From positions 1 through 63,846 of the forward strand of contig CAIVQA010000060.1 of the NCBI GenBank assembly GCA_903907935.1: a stretch of DNA of 63,846 nt, given 5' to 3'. Source of the DNA: an uncultured Francisellaceae bacterium. GTDB lineage: Bacteria > Pseudomonadota > Gammaproteobacteria > UBA6186 > Azoamicaceae. Position 1 is the first letter of the stretch, and every line of letters begins with the position of its first letter. Shown here piece after piece: positions 36,774 to 45,900 of this stretch. The notes beneath the pieces are model-generated. The model had not been told where the DNA came from. It did not search any database and was given only the letters and a program-made list of their open reading frames with translations. Position numbers and translations under genes: made by a program.

Positions 36774-37993
36774 TGAATAAAACTAAAACTACATTCGTAT
36801 TAACTGATCTTGGTATTGTTTGTTCTTTAGGGATAGGTAAACAAGAAGTCAGTCAGGCATTATTTGCTGGAGTTGCCCCAAAAGTTCTAGCCACACCAAA
36901 ACAGTTGTTTTCTGGTAAAACTGTAAATGTATTTTTAATTCCAACAGAGCTTCACAATTTGCCTGTTGAATATCTTGATCTTAACTCTAGAAATAATTGT
37001 TTATTGCAATTAGTTTTGGATCAAATCCTTCCAACAGTTAATAGGTTGAAATTAAAATATGGATCTTCCAGAATTGGAATTGTATTAGCTACGACTTCTT
37101 CTGGAACTTTTGAAGCAGAACTTGCTTTTGAACATAAAATACGTACTGGAAAATGGCGAGATCGTTTTTTTTATCAACAACAAGAAATTGCAAGTCCTTC
37201 GATATTTGCTGCTAAATACTTAAATATAAATGGACCTGCTTATACTATTTCCACTGCTTGTTCTTCATCAAGTAAAGCTATTTTGTCGGCAAGAAGACTT
37301 ATATTATCAGGAATTTGCGATGCTGTAATTTGTGGTGGAGTAGATACGTTATGCGAATTAACTTTAAATGGTTTTGATAGCCTAGAGTTACTTACAGAAC
37401 AAATATGCCTGCCTTGTAGTAAAAATCGTAACGGTATTTCGCTTGGGGAGGGAGCCGCGGTATTCGTTATGACTACAGATGAACAACAGCGTGATAATAT
37501 AGTGTTTTATGGTGGTGGAGAAAATTCTGATGCTTATCATATAAGTGCTCCAGAACCAAATGGAAGTGGCCCAGAAAATGCTATATTACAGGCGCTCAAC
37601 ATGGCAGAACTTGATCCGAAAGATGTTAATTATATAAATTTACATGGAACCGGAACTAAACTAAATGACGAAATGGAAACTAAATGTATTTATAGAATTT
37701 TTGGTAATTCAATTTTTTGTAGTTCCACTAAAGCTCTTACCGGGCATACTTTAGGTGCTTCTGGAGCGATAGAAGCTGGGATTTTGTGGTTATCCTTAGC
37801 AGAAGAATCTAATGGTAGTATTCCGTTGCCGCCACATATTTGGGATGAAGAAAAAGATCCTAAATTACCAGAACTTAATTTTGTTAAGTTTGCTCAGCGT
37901 GATTATTCCAAAAAAAACGGTTATGTGTTAATTAGTAATTCTTTTGCTTTTGGCGGTAGTAATGTTAGCCTTATTTTAGGAAAACAACCATGA
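36773..37993 (+). CDS. apeO: Beta-ketoacyl-ACP synthase (ApeO type)
   Basis: 406-residue FabB/FabF-fold condensing enzyme. The catalytic Cys163 lies in STACSSSSKA; the two histidines lie in LHGTGTKLND and KALTGHTLGASGA. It catalyses decarboxylative Claisen condensation with malonyl-ACP. It is one of two full ketosynthases in the operon; in E. coli ApeO is the main elongating enzyme, paired with the chain length factor. It overlaps the dehydratase gene by 4 bases. Confidence 0.88.
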   Translation: MNKTKTTFVLTDLGIVCSLGIGKQEVSQALFAGVAPKVLATPKQLFSGKTVNVFLIPTELHNLPVEYLDLNSRNNCLLQLVLDQILPTVNRLKLKYGSSRIGIVLATTSSGTFEAELAFEHKIRTGKWRDRFFYQQQEIASPSIFAAKYLNINGPAYTISTACSSSSKAILSARRLILSGICDAVICGGVDTLCELTLNGFDSLELLTEQICLPCSKNRNGISLGEGAAVFVMTTDEQQRDNIVFYGGGENSDAYHISAPEPNGSGPENAILQALNMAELDPKDVNYINLHGTGTKLNDEMETKCIYRIFGNSIFCSSTKALTGHTLGASGAIEAGILWLSLAEESNGSIPLPPHIWDEEKDPKLPELNFVKFAQRDYSKKNGYVLISNSFAFGGSNVSLILGKQP

Positions 37994-38448
37994 TAAACAT
38001 AGAACATTTATCGATCAAAGAATTATTGCTGCACGATGCCCCGATGTTATTGTTGGATAAAGCCAAATATTTTGCTGATGATTATATACACACCGTAGTT
38101 AATGTGAGTAAAAAATCACCATTTTTTTTACGCGAGGGTGTACCATCTTATATAGCTCTTGAGTATATGGCGCAATCTATAGCAGTATGGAATGGTATGC
38201 TTATGCGCCAGCAAAACGCCTTACCAAAAATAGGATTTTTAATTGGTAGTCGTAATCTAATTTTAAAAGTTGCAAACTTTAAAGAAGATACATTGTTAGA
38301 TGTATATGGTAAGATTAATTATAATGATGGCTTTATGGCGTCGTTTGATTGTTGGGTTGAACTAAACAAAGAAATAGTTGCTACTGCAACGTTAAGTGTT
38401 TTTCAACAAAAGAATATACTTTCAGCTAATAAGTTTTCGGTGCTCTAA
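37990..38448 (+). CDS. apeP: 3-hydroxyacyl-ACP dehydratase (ApeP type), C-terminus from a palindromic element
   Basis: 152-residue hot-dog dehydratase. Residues 1-140 match the aryl polyene ApeP/FabZ-like family (LLHDAPMLLLDKAKYF; YIALEYMAQSIAVWNG). The last dozen residues, including the terminal KFSVL and the TAA stop, are encoded by the left arm of a family 1 palindromic element. It acts with ApeI to form the conjugated double bonds. Confidence 0.84.
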   Translation: MINIEHLSIKELLLHDAPMLLLDKAKYFADDYIHTVVNVSKKSPFFLREGVPSYIALEYMAQSIAVWNGMLMRQQNALPKIGFLIGSRNLILKVANFKEDTLLDVYGKINYNDGFMASFDCWVELNKEIVATATLSVFQQKNILSANKFSVL

Positions 38449-38563
38449 AAAACAAGTCGTGAAACTCGCCTTTCGCAAAGTAAGGAACAACTAGAGCCCA
38501 AAGAGGCTCAAACAACACTCCTTATTTTTTAGAGCACCGAAAACTTATTAGCTGAGAATATAT
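38413..38563. repeat. Palindromic element, family 1 subtype A (reverse)
   Basis: Outer plus inner arms are almost perfectly complementary over about 35 bases (TTTCAGCTAATAAGTTTTCG and its complement CGAAAACTTATTAGCTGAGA). The core is reversed (GTCGTGAAACTCGCCTTTCG, GAGGCTCAAACAACACTC). It interrupts the otherwise gap-free aryl polyene operon between the ApeP-type and ApeQ-type genes and supplies the stop of the former. Confidence 0.9.
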
Positions 38564-38592
38564 ACAAGAAAAAATTATGGAGATTATTGAAA

Positions 38593-39324
38593 ATGCAAAA
38601 TAATGGAACGGTATTGGTAACTGGTGCTAGTAAAGGTATAGGTAAAAGCATTGCAATAGCGGCAGCACAAGCAGGTTATACTGTAATAGTGCATTATAGA
38701 GAAGATCAAGATAGTGCTCAACAAACTTTAAATCAAATTACAACTATTGGTGGAGCTGGTCGTTTAATTTCATTTGATATATCCGATCGTGATTCTTGTC
38801 GTCTTGCTTTAGAGGCTGATCTACAATTATACGGAGCATACTATGGAGTGGTGCTGAATGCTGGTATAGTTAGAGATAATGCATTTCCGGCATTAGAAGA
38901 TTCAGATTGGGACGATGTTATAAGTACTAATCTAGATGGATTTTACAATGTGTTAAAACCGATAATAATGCCTATGATTAGAACTCGCCAACCAGGAAGA
39001 ATAATTACTATTTCGTCAGTATCTGGGATGATTGGTAATCGTGGACAAGTTAATTATAGTGCAGCTAAAGCCGGCATTATAGGTGCTACGAAGGCGTTAG
39101 CTATAGAATTGGCTAAACGTAATATTACGGTAAACTGTGTTGCGCCTGGCATTATTGATACAAAGATGATAGCAGATTTTTCGTTGGAAGAGTTAGAAAA
39201 AATTATTCCCATGCAACGTATTGGTAAACCGGAAGAAGTTGCAGCAGCAGTTATGTTTTTATTGTCGAACGGAGCAGCATACACTACTAGACAAGTAATT
39301 GCAGTAAATGGGGGGTTAATATAA
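38593..39324 (+). CDS. apeQ: 3-ketoacyl-ACP reductase (ApeQ/FabG type)
   Basis: 243-residue short-chain dehydrogenase. The cofactor motif TGASKGIGKS (about residue 10) and catalytic YSAAKAG (Tyr about 154) with ISSVSG (Ser about 141) are present. It reduces the 3-keto group with NADPH before dehydration. The ATG at 38593 is preferred, with GGAG at 38579-38582; a TTG two codons upstream is possible. Its stop overlaps the next start by one base. Confidence 0.9.
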   Translation: MQNNGTVLVTGASKGIGKSIAIAAAQAGYTVIVHYREDQDSAQQTLNQITTIGGAGRLISFDISDRDSCRLALEADLQLYGAYYGVVLNAGIVRDNAFPALEDSDWDDVISTNLDGFYNVLKPIIMPMIRTRQPGRIITISSVSGMIGNRGQVNYSAAKAGIIGATKALAIELAKRNITVNCVAPGIIDTKMIADFSLEELEKIIPMQRIGKPEEVAAAVMFLLSNGAAYTTRQVIAVNGGLI

Positions 39325-40547
39325 TGCGACGTGTAGTTGTAACAGGCATGGGCGGTATTACGGCCTTGGGACGCAGTTGGGCTGAAATTAAATCGCACAT
39401 GTTATTAAATAAAACTGCGATTAGACGTATATCTGAGTGGGCAGATATAAAAGGCATGAATACCAATTTAGGTGCTCCAATCCCTAATTCAGATCTGCGA
39501 GCACTTTGGCCACGAAAAAGTACGCGTACTATGGGACCTGTAGCCTTATATTCTATATATGCTACCGAGGTGGCGTTACGTCAAGCAGGATTAATTGATA
39601 ATTTAGTAATTAAAAATGGTCGTACAGGAGTAGCATATGGTTCCAGTTTTGGTAGTCCTGGGCCAATTAGTGAATTTGCAGATCTATTGTTTGCTCGTAA
39701 CCTTAGTAAAATAACGGCGACTAGTTATATTCGTATGATGAGCCATACTACTGCCGTTAATATAGGTTTATTTTTTGGTATTACTGGGCGTATAATACCG
39801 TGTTCTACTGCTTGTACTTCTGGTAGTCTTGCTATAGGTTATGGAGCAGAAGCAATTAGGAATGGTTACCAAGACATTATAATAGCTGGTGGGGCTGAGG
39901 AAATATGTCCATCTATGGCTGCAACTTTTGATGTATTATATGCAACTAGTACTAGAAACGATCATCCTGAATCTGTACCTAGACCTTTTGATAAAAGTCG
40001 TGATGGAATAGTTGTAGGGGAAGGTGCTGCTACTCTGATCCTAGAAGAATATGAGCATGCTGTTAAGCGAGGTGCAACTATTTATGCAGAAGTAGTTGGA
40101 TTTGGCACTAATACTGATGGAAATCACGTTACTCAACCTTCTGCCGAAACTATGGCGGTAGCGATACGTTTGGCTTTAGAAGATGCTGATTTACAAACAG
40201 AACAAATTGGGTTTATTAGTGCACATGGGACTGCTACAGAATATGGTGATATAGCGGAAACTATTGCAACCAGCTCAATCTTTAATATTAATACCCCAGT
40301 TCATTCTATTAAAAGTTACTTAGGGCATACTTTAGGTGCAGCTGGTTCTATAGAAGCATGGTTGGCTATAGAAATGATGCGGGATAATTGGTTTGCACCA
40401 ACGGTTAATCTCACCCAAGTTGATGAACGTTGCGGTGATCTAGATTATATAATGGGGGAAGGGCGTAAGTTACAAGTTGATTATGTAATGAGCAATAATT
40501 TTGCGTTTGGAGGGATCAATACTAGCTTGATATTTGGTCGTGGATAA
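39324..40547 (+). CDS. apeR: Beta-ketoacyl-ACP synthase (ApeR type)
   Basis: 407-residue FabF-like condensing enzyme. Catalytic Cys164 lies in CSTACTSGSLAIG; the histidines lie in SAHGTATEYGD and IKSYLGHTLGAAGS. In characterised aryl polyene systems the second ketosynthase is linked to starter or initiation chemistry. The start is ATG 39324 in TAATG overlap with the reductase, and the end overlaps the phosphopantetheinyl transferase by 14 bases. Confidence 0.88.
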   Translation: MRRVVVTGMGGITALGRSWAEIKSHMLLNKTAIRRISEWADIKGMNTNLGAPIPNSDLRALWPRKSTRTMGPVALYSIYATEVALRQAGLIDNLVIKNGRTGVAYGSSFGSPGPISEFADLLFARNLSKITATSYIRMMSHTTAVNIGLFFGITGRIIPCSTACTSGSLAIGYGAEAIRNGYQDIIIAGGAEEICPSMAATFDVLYATSTRNDHPESVPRPFDKSRDGIVVGEGAATLILEEYEHAVKRGATIYAEVVGFGTNTDGNHVTQPSAETMAVAIRLALEDADLQTEQIGFISAHGTATEYGDIAETIATSSIFNINTPVHSIKSYLGHTLGAAGSIEAWLAIEMMRDNWFAPTVNLTQVDERCGDLDYIMGEGRKLQVDYVMSNNFAFGGINTSLIFGRG

Positions 40548-41271
40548 ATTCAATAAATTCGAAATAATTGGTACTAATTATTCAACTAAAGTAGCTTCGA
40601 AAAATTGTTTGTGTTTAATTAATTCTAAATTTGAGGTTTTACTGGCAAATAAAGAAATATTTTTACATCCAAAAGAGATAGATGTCTTTACTGGTTTTAA
40701 ACATATCAAACGCAAAAAAAGTTATTTGCAAGGTAGATTTTGTGCAAAATTAGCGATTATAAATTTATTTCCTGGATTAAAAGCAAACGAAATATGTATT
40801 CTTAATGGTGTGTTTGGTTTTCCTTATGTTGCAGAATCTAATTACGTTAATGTAGAAATTAGTATAAGTCATAGTGGTGATGATGCTGTGGCTGTAGCAT
40901 TTGCACAATCTGATCCAATAGCGGTAGATCTAGAACAAATATTAGCAACTAGAAATTTGGCTATACAATCGCAACTTACTCCCAAAGAGATCAATTTAAT
41001 TGTAGAGCAGTTTCAGCAACTAGAAAAAGGGTTTACTATTATATGGACGGCAAAGGAAGCAATAGCAAAAGTATTAAAATGTGGCATAAATGTTGATTTT
41101 AAAGTTTTTGAAGTAGACTCTATTTTACAAGATAATGAAAAATATATTATTACTTTTATTAAATTTCCACAGTATAAAGCAATTGCTTGGCAAGTAAGGA
41201 CTGCTATTTGTGCTTTGGTAATTCCTAAAATAACAAATATTATCTACGAAATTACTCCGATTACTAATTAA
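40534..41271 (+). CDS. Sfp-type 4'-phosphopantetheinyl transferase
   Basis: About 245 residues. The family signatures are ISISHSGDDAVAVA (about residue 109), IAVDLEQI (about 129) and WTAKEAIAKVLKCGI (about 170), including the metal-binding Asp and Glu. It transfers the phosphopantetheine arm from CoA to the two carrier proteins of this operon, and perhaps to others. The start is uncertain: TTG 40534 or GTG 40540, both inside the ApeR gene. It is the last gene of the operon; no clear terminator hairpin follows. Confidence 0.88.
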   Translation: MVVDKFNKFEIIGTNYSTKVASKNCLCLINSKFEVLLANKEIFLHPKEIDVFTGFKHIKRKKSYLQGRFCAKLAIINLFPGLKANEICILNGVFGFPYVAESNYVNVEISISHSGDDAVAVAFAQSDPIAVDLEQILATRNLAIQSQLTPKEINLIVEQFQQLEKGFTIIWTAKEAIAKVLKCGINVDFKVFEVDSILQDNEKYIITFIKFPQYKAIAWQVRTAICALVIPKITNIIYEITPITN

Positions 41272-41324
41272 GAAATAATTCGGCACCATTCATTATGCTT
41301 TCAGGCTGCCTAATAGATTTTTAG

Positions 41325-41471
41325 AAGTTCTACCTGAGTGAGCATACTAATTTAATCAACCACTCACGAATAGCTAATTTCCTACAAGAAATAGAGCTTT
41401 ATTCCATGGACAAATTTTTGTCCTATGTTCAAAATACCCGTCGTTTAAGATTAGACAATCAATTTAAATAG
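41325..41471 (+). pseudogene. Gene remnant in the gap after the aryl polyene operon
   Basis: The 352-base gap 41272-41623 has no intact gene. One frame is open for 48 codons without a usual start and has protein-like composition (NHSRIANFLQEIELYSMD, then KFLSYVQNTRRLRLDNQFK). I do not recognise it; a transposase or effector relic is possible. The rest of the gap shows nothing clear apart from the GAGAGG ribosome binding site of the next gene. Confidence 0.35.
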
Positions 41472-41623
41472 TGCATAGGTTAGATTTGGTGTTTTAAGCA
41501 TTATTACCAAATTTAAAATTACTGGATAAACATGGAAGTTTAATAGGGACATTTAAGTGATTTTGCTTTAAAAAGCAAATTAGAGATGAACAACTATAAA
41601 ATTTACATGTTGAGAGGTATATT

Positions 41624-42499
41624 ATGCGTTTTTTTAAGAAAGTTCTTAATGTTGCAAGCGGTGGATTAATTGGTCATCACCATTTAAATCCTATAAAAGA
41701 ATTTAAAGAAGTGGTTAATACTGCAAAAGAGGCTGATCGTTTAACAAATCCTGTAACTGGTACTCTAGGAAATCCCCTATTCGGGAAACAAGCACGAGAA
41801 TTAGAAGAAAAAGGCTTTAATGAGTTGACTGGTGCAAGAAAGAGAAACCATAAACGTTTAGATGATCAAAAACAGCAAAGTATCGATGAAGCAATGAAGC
41901 GTATAAGAGAAAGTCTTGCCGTAAATGAGGATATTAGAAAAATTGTTATAGAAGAAGCAGTAGCATTCAGAAGTGCATACGGATCTGCAGATATTGATAA
42001 TATACCTAATCCAATTCTTGCTTATGAAGCATGTATTTTAGGTAGAACAGCAGAACTTGCTACTATATTAAGCCTAGATTTTACACATGCTGCGTATGTA
42101 TCTTTTATGAACTTAGACCCATTGAATGGAGCTTATCTGGCATATATTGAGTCTGATCTTAAGATCAACGCTCTAAAGATGTTGAGTGAACATAGTAATG
42201 CAAGCTTAATTGTTTCAAAATGGAACTTACAGTCAAAATTATGGAATGATCTAAACGATGCTATAGTGGCAGATTTTGGTAAAGTAAAACGAATAATCTC
42301 GGCGTTTATTCAATTTAAAGGTGAATATATCTTTCTAAGAGAGGTTCAATGGAAATTATCTATGCATCAACCGTTAATTGACAATAGAATTCTTCAGCCA
42401 GGTCCTAATGGTTTAGTATTTTCTGAAGAATTTCGAAATCACTTGAGTGATATACATAGAGGATCAGTTACAACATACATACCAAGGCCAAGATTCTAG
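41624..42499 (+). CDS. Hypothetical protein upstream of the polymorphic toxin
   Basis: 291 residues, unrecognised, soluble and mostly helical. The N-terminus is basic (MRFFKKVLNVASGG) with an HHH at residues 18-20, followed by a charged segment (residues 60-110) and a helical core (EAVAFRSAYGSAD onward). GAGAGG precedes the ATG. It lies 44 bases upstream of the large toxin gene in the same direction, so it may be a chaperone, adaptor or sister effector. No signal peptide. The first residues weakly resemble those of the truncated protein at 63660. Confidence 0.68.
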   Translation: MRFFKKVLNVASGGLIGHHHLNPIKEFKEVVNTAKEADRLTNPVTGTLGNPLFGKQARELEEKGFNELTGARKRNHKRLDDQKQQSIDEAMKRIRESLAVNEDIRKIVIEEAVAFRSAYGSADIDNIPNPILAYEACILGRTAELATILSLDFTHAAYVSFMNLDPLNGAYLAYIESDLKINALKMLSEHSNASLIVSKWNLQSKLWNDLNDAIVADFGKVKRIISAFIQFKGEYIFLREVQWKLSMHQPLIDNRILQPGPNGLVFSEEFRNHLSDIHRGSVTTYIPRPRF

Positions 42500-42543
42500 A
42501 TATAATTTTAATGTAAACGATTTTGTAGGAACAGGATAATTTT

Positions 42544-45402
42544 ATGCCATTAACAGCAGAAGAAATAACGAAACAGATTGACAACTTTTTGAAAGACGTT
42601 GCTCAAAAATATCTGGGGAACATAGGGCCATTAGGCGCTATTCAGCCACAAATAGAGCAAGCTAAGATTAAAGAAAAGTTTAAAAAGATAATTTTTGCTG
42701 AGCATAAAGATTATGAAGAGGTCGTAGGGACTTTAGTTCCTACAAATCTTACATTAGCAGCACAACGACTTCGATTGTTAAGAATGGGTATAGGATTAGA
42801 TGCTAGTAGTAAAAGAAAAACTAGTTTAGATGGTTTGCAAGAATTATCACAAGTATTAGGTATAAATGGGATTAGCCAAGAGTTAGAATATAAATTAGCT
42901 TATATTGCTATAGCTTTCTGGTTATCTAATGGTGGAAAGGAACAAGAAGCCTTAGAGTACTTTGTTACGGTTAGGAATATCTTAAAAAAAGGAGGTTTTC
43001 TACCGTTTAATGTGTTAGAGCCTAGTTTTGTAAAACTGTATTATTCATTTTGTATTGCATTAAGTTCTTGGCGGGGTCAGAACACAGGAGTGCATACTGC
43101 TTATGATGACTCCCCTTTCACCGAAAGATTTGGTAATGCTATATTTGAAGATATCATAAAGTATGCGGTTAGGTGGATCTCTGATATGACATGGCTTGAT
43201 TTGCAAGACAAAATAGCTATTATAACTACCTACCAAATACTTTCTGCAAAATGTTATGAACAAGAACAATTCTGTGATCTAATTTATCTGAAAAAAGCTT
43301 TTGAGTTTGCGACTAAAAAAGTAGAGCAAACTATGAAGTTAAAAAAGTACTTAGCTATGTTACATGAATGTGGTGATAACAAAGAAGAAAGAGACAAGGT
43401 ATCTAAAGAGGCGATGGTCTCATTATTTCCAGAGCTGGCGGCAAGACAAGCTGAAAAGGAGGCTGTTAGAAAGGCAGGCATAGAAAGGGCCGAGTACTTG
43501 GAAGAGTGGTTAAGAATCAATCGTCAACAAAGCGAAGAGTATCGTAGAACGGCCGAACAACAAGCGAGAAGTAGCATTAATGCATGGGCAACGGCAGCAA
43601 AAAAAGAAGCAAATCACCAATCATATGAAAAAATTAAGCTTCAAGGGTCGGTGATGGCGGCTACTTATGTGTTAGTACCTTATGTGGCACCATATGTAGC
43701 TCCAGTAATTTCTGGGATTGCAGGAAGCGTTGGGGCTTCTGCTGCAACAGCTGGTGCGGTTGGTTCAACGCTTGCTCCTGTTATTACGCGGGCAGCGGTA
43801 TCTACTACACTAAATGCTATTGTAAACGATGATTATAAACATCTTGGCAAAGATCTTGTTAAAAGTGCGGCTATTAATGCGGTGCCGGCAGGGGTTGGAT
43901 TAGCCGTTAATGTTGGTGAAACTTCAACTAAAGCTGTAGAGATGATGAAAAAAGCAACAGTAAATATGAGCAAAGGGGCAACCGAGGCAGCATTTAATAA
44001 TAGTAGTATTCTACAAGGGACCCTTATTTCTGTTGCAAGTGGTGCTGTTAGTGATAAAATTTTAAAAGCGTTACCAACCGAGGTTGGAAAGATTGCTGCA
44101 TTAGATTCTGCAATATCCCTTGGTATGCAAAGTACAGTTGATTCGTTAGTTAAAGGAAAAGGTGATCCAGTAATGGATGGTCTTCACAAAGCAGCAGAAA
44201 CTTTTATTGTCAATCAAATGGGTAATAGTGTCGGAGCTGGATTACAACATGCTTTACCACCAAGAAATGATCCAGCAGTAGTGGTTATTGATGCAACTAA
44301 AGAAACTTTAGAAAGAGAACGATTGGCAAAAGAGAAGCTAGAGAAACTAGAGAAAGCAGAGCAGGAACAAAAAAGAGCTGCTAAAGATAAGGGTAAAGAT
44401 AGAGTTGAGGATGATTCTGATAATGGTGTTGTTAAAGATCATAATGTTGATCAAAGAAGGCGTGGGGGGTATTTGGTAGGTTTGCCTGGGGATCGTGATT
44501 TGTTTTTGAAGACGTATCAATTAAGTGCGCGATCAAAAGATCAGAAAACAATAGATGAATATGATTTAGCAATCAGTGATGCTAAACAGCAGCAAATATT
44601 ACAAGATAGTGCTATAGATTACGATGGATTTTATGATGAAGATAAAGCTAATATTTACAGGGGACTTAATTTTGCGAGAGGATTTGGAAAAGGTATGTTA
44701 TTTAATACCGCGATGGCAGCAGCTTGTGATATACCAAAAGCTGGCCCTTATATAGGTGCAGGACTTTTATTTGCAGGGGCTACGTCTGCTTATTTATGGG
44801 CTAGCAATAAATTAGCAAAATTTGAACAAGATAATTTTATTTTTAGTGAAGATTATGCAAATATTATGCAAAGTAGATTTATAAGTGATGAAGAAAAACA
44901 ACAAATTTCACGAGATGCACATGCTAGATATGAACAAACAGAACACGATCGAGCTAATTCTGCTAGTGGTGTTGAAAGAGTTAAAGAGATGTGGCGAGAG
45001 CACCCAGAGGAATTTGGTGCAGGGATAGGATTATTTTTTAGATTTGGAGCGCCAGTACCAGGGGTATCTACTATTAATGCTAATCCTATAAAGCCTGGGT
45101 TGCCGTTTAAAATATGGACAACTAAAGCTAGAATTAAAGAAGCGATGTTGCCACAGGAGGGAAGGATTAGATTTATACCTCCTGATAAATATAATCCATC
45201 TAAAGCTTTAGATAGAGGTATAAATAATGGAATAAGAGATAAATTTGGTAACGAATGGACAAAAGGACCATCTCGTACACCAGGAGAACCATTTGAATGG
45301 GATGTAATTTTATCTGAACAAGGTAAGCTGCAATTAGGTTGGTTATCTAGGGATGGTAAACATATAAACGTTTCATTAAGAGGGCGTATAACGCATAAAT
45401 AA
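42544..45402 (+). CDS. Polymorphic toxin with C-terminal nuclease-like domain
   Basis: 952 residues. Residues 1-360 form a charged helical region with a long Glu/Arg-rich stretch. Residues about 370-480 are Ala/Gly/Val-rich and pretoxin-like (YVAPYVAPVISGIAGSVGAS; YKHLGKDLVKSAAINAVPAG), recalling the hydrophobic delivery regions of contact-dependent toxins. After a charged linker and a second hydrophobic patch (about 715-760), residues 875-952 match what I recall as bacterial toxin type 17 (FGNEWTKGPSRTPGE, FEWDVILSEQGK, LGWLSRDGKHINVSLRG). There is no secretion signal, VENN motif or Rhs repeats, so delivery is unknown. The immunity gene begins 2 bases after the stop. Confidence 0.78.
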   Translation: MPLTAEEITKQIDNFLKDVAQKYLGNIGPLGAIQPQIEQAKIKEKFKKIIFAEHKDYEEVVGTLVPTNLTLAAQRLRLLRMGIGLDASSKRKTSLDGLQELSQVLGINGISQELEYKLAYIAIAFWLSNGGKEQEALEYFVTVRNILKKGGFLPFNVLEPSFVKLYYSFCIALSSWRGQNTGVHTAYDDSPFTERFGNAIFEDIIKYAVRWISDMTWLDLQDKIAIITTYQILSAKCYEQEQFCDLIYLKKAFEFATKKVEQTMKLKKYLAMLHECGDNKEERDKVSKEAMVSLFPELAARQAEKEAVRKAGIERAEYLEEWLRINRQQSEEYRRTAEQQARSSINAWATAAKKEANHQSYEKIKLQGSVMAATYVLVPYVAPYVAPVISGIAGSVGASAATAGAVGSTLAPVITRAAVSTTLNAIVNDDYKHLGKDLVKSAAINAVPAGVGLAVNVGETSTKAVEMMKKATVNMSKGATEAAFNNSSILQGTLISVASGAVSDKILKALPTEVGKIAALDSAISLGMQSTVDSLVKGKGDPVMDGLHKAAETFIVNQMGNSVGAGLQHALPPRNDPAVVVIDATKETLERERLAKEKLEKLEKAEQEQKRAAKDKGKDRVEDDSDNGVVKDHNVDQRRRGGYLVGLPGDRDLFLKTYQLSARSKDQKTIDEYDLAISDAKQQQILQDSAIDYDGFYDEDKANIYRGLNFARGFGKGMLFNTAMAAACDIPKAGPYIGAGLLFAGATSAYLWASNKLAKFEQDNFIFSEDYANIMQSRFISDEEKQQISRDAHARYEQTEHDRANSASGVERVKEMWREHPEEFGAGIGLFFRFGAPVPGVSTINANPIKPGLPFKIWTTKARIKEAMLPQEGRIRFIPPDKYNPSKALDRGINNGIRDKFGNEWTKGPSRTPGEPFEWDVILSEQGKLQLGWLSRDGKHINVSLRGRITHK

Positions 45403-45404
45403 TT

Positions 45405-45872
45405 ATGAAAAAATTTAATATAAATGAAATAGTAAGTATATTTCCTTCTGATAAAAATTTGCAGCATCTTACGTATTGTAAAGGTATTATAAGGAGTATG
45501 CTTAAAAATAATAATTATTTAATATATTCTTGCTATAATGGCGATTTAATTGAATTGATGGCTAATGAATTGATTAGTACTGGGAAAGTTGCTAAGTCAT
45601 CTAAGTTTGATTTTTATGAAATAGTAAAAGTAACGACTTCAGATTTTGATAACTTAAGCGCAGTTAAAGGTTTCATTGGCGGTAAATCTCAAAATGAAGA
45701 AGGAGAATGGCATTATTCTGTATTCTTAATTGATAAGCAAGAAGAATGTTGTTTTAATGAGCATGAACTTGAAAGCACCAGAGAATTTGCTAAAAAAGAA
45801 GATTTTTACACTGGCGAGAGCATAAAAGTAATTGTTCATCCTGATGGTAAAAGTGAACTAAAGGAATCATAA
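45405..45872 (+). CDS. Probable immunity protein (Imm31-like)
   Basis: 155 residues directly after the toxin gene. The C-terminal half (FYEIVKVTTSDFDNLSAVKG, EWHYSVFLIDKQEECCFNEH, FYTGESIKVIV) resembles the Imm31 immunity family as I remember it; the N-terminal half looks like a weaker second copy of the same fold (NINEIVSIFPSDKNLQHLTY), hinting at an internal duplication. The role expected from position is to bind and block the toxin domain encoded just upstream. Cytoplasmic, no signal peptide. Confidence 0.7.
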   Translation: MKKFNINEIVSIFPSDKNLQHLTYCKGIIRSMLKNNNYLIYSCYNGDLIELMANELISTGKVAKSSKFDFYEIVKVTTSDFDNLSAVKGFIGGKSQNEEGEWHYSVFLIDKQEECCFNEHELESTREFAKKEDFYTGESIKVIVHPDGKSELKES

Positions 45873-45900
45873 TTAAAATTTGGAGGAATTAATTGGTAAT

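Noticed and set aside
38593..40547. The FabG- and FabF-like genes as housekeeping fatty acid synthesis genes.
   Set aside because: They overlap neighbouring aryl polyene genes in one operon and are not accompanied by fabD, fabH or acpP in the usual order.
42544..45402. The large toxin as a CdiA two-partner-secretion protein.
   Set aside because: No signal peptide, TPS domain, haemagglutinin repeats or VENN motif, and no CdiB gene nearby.
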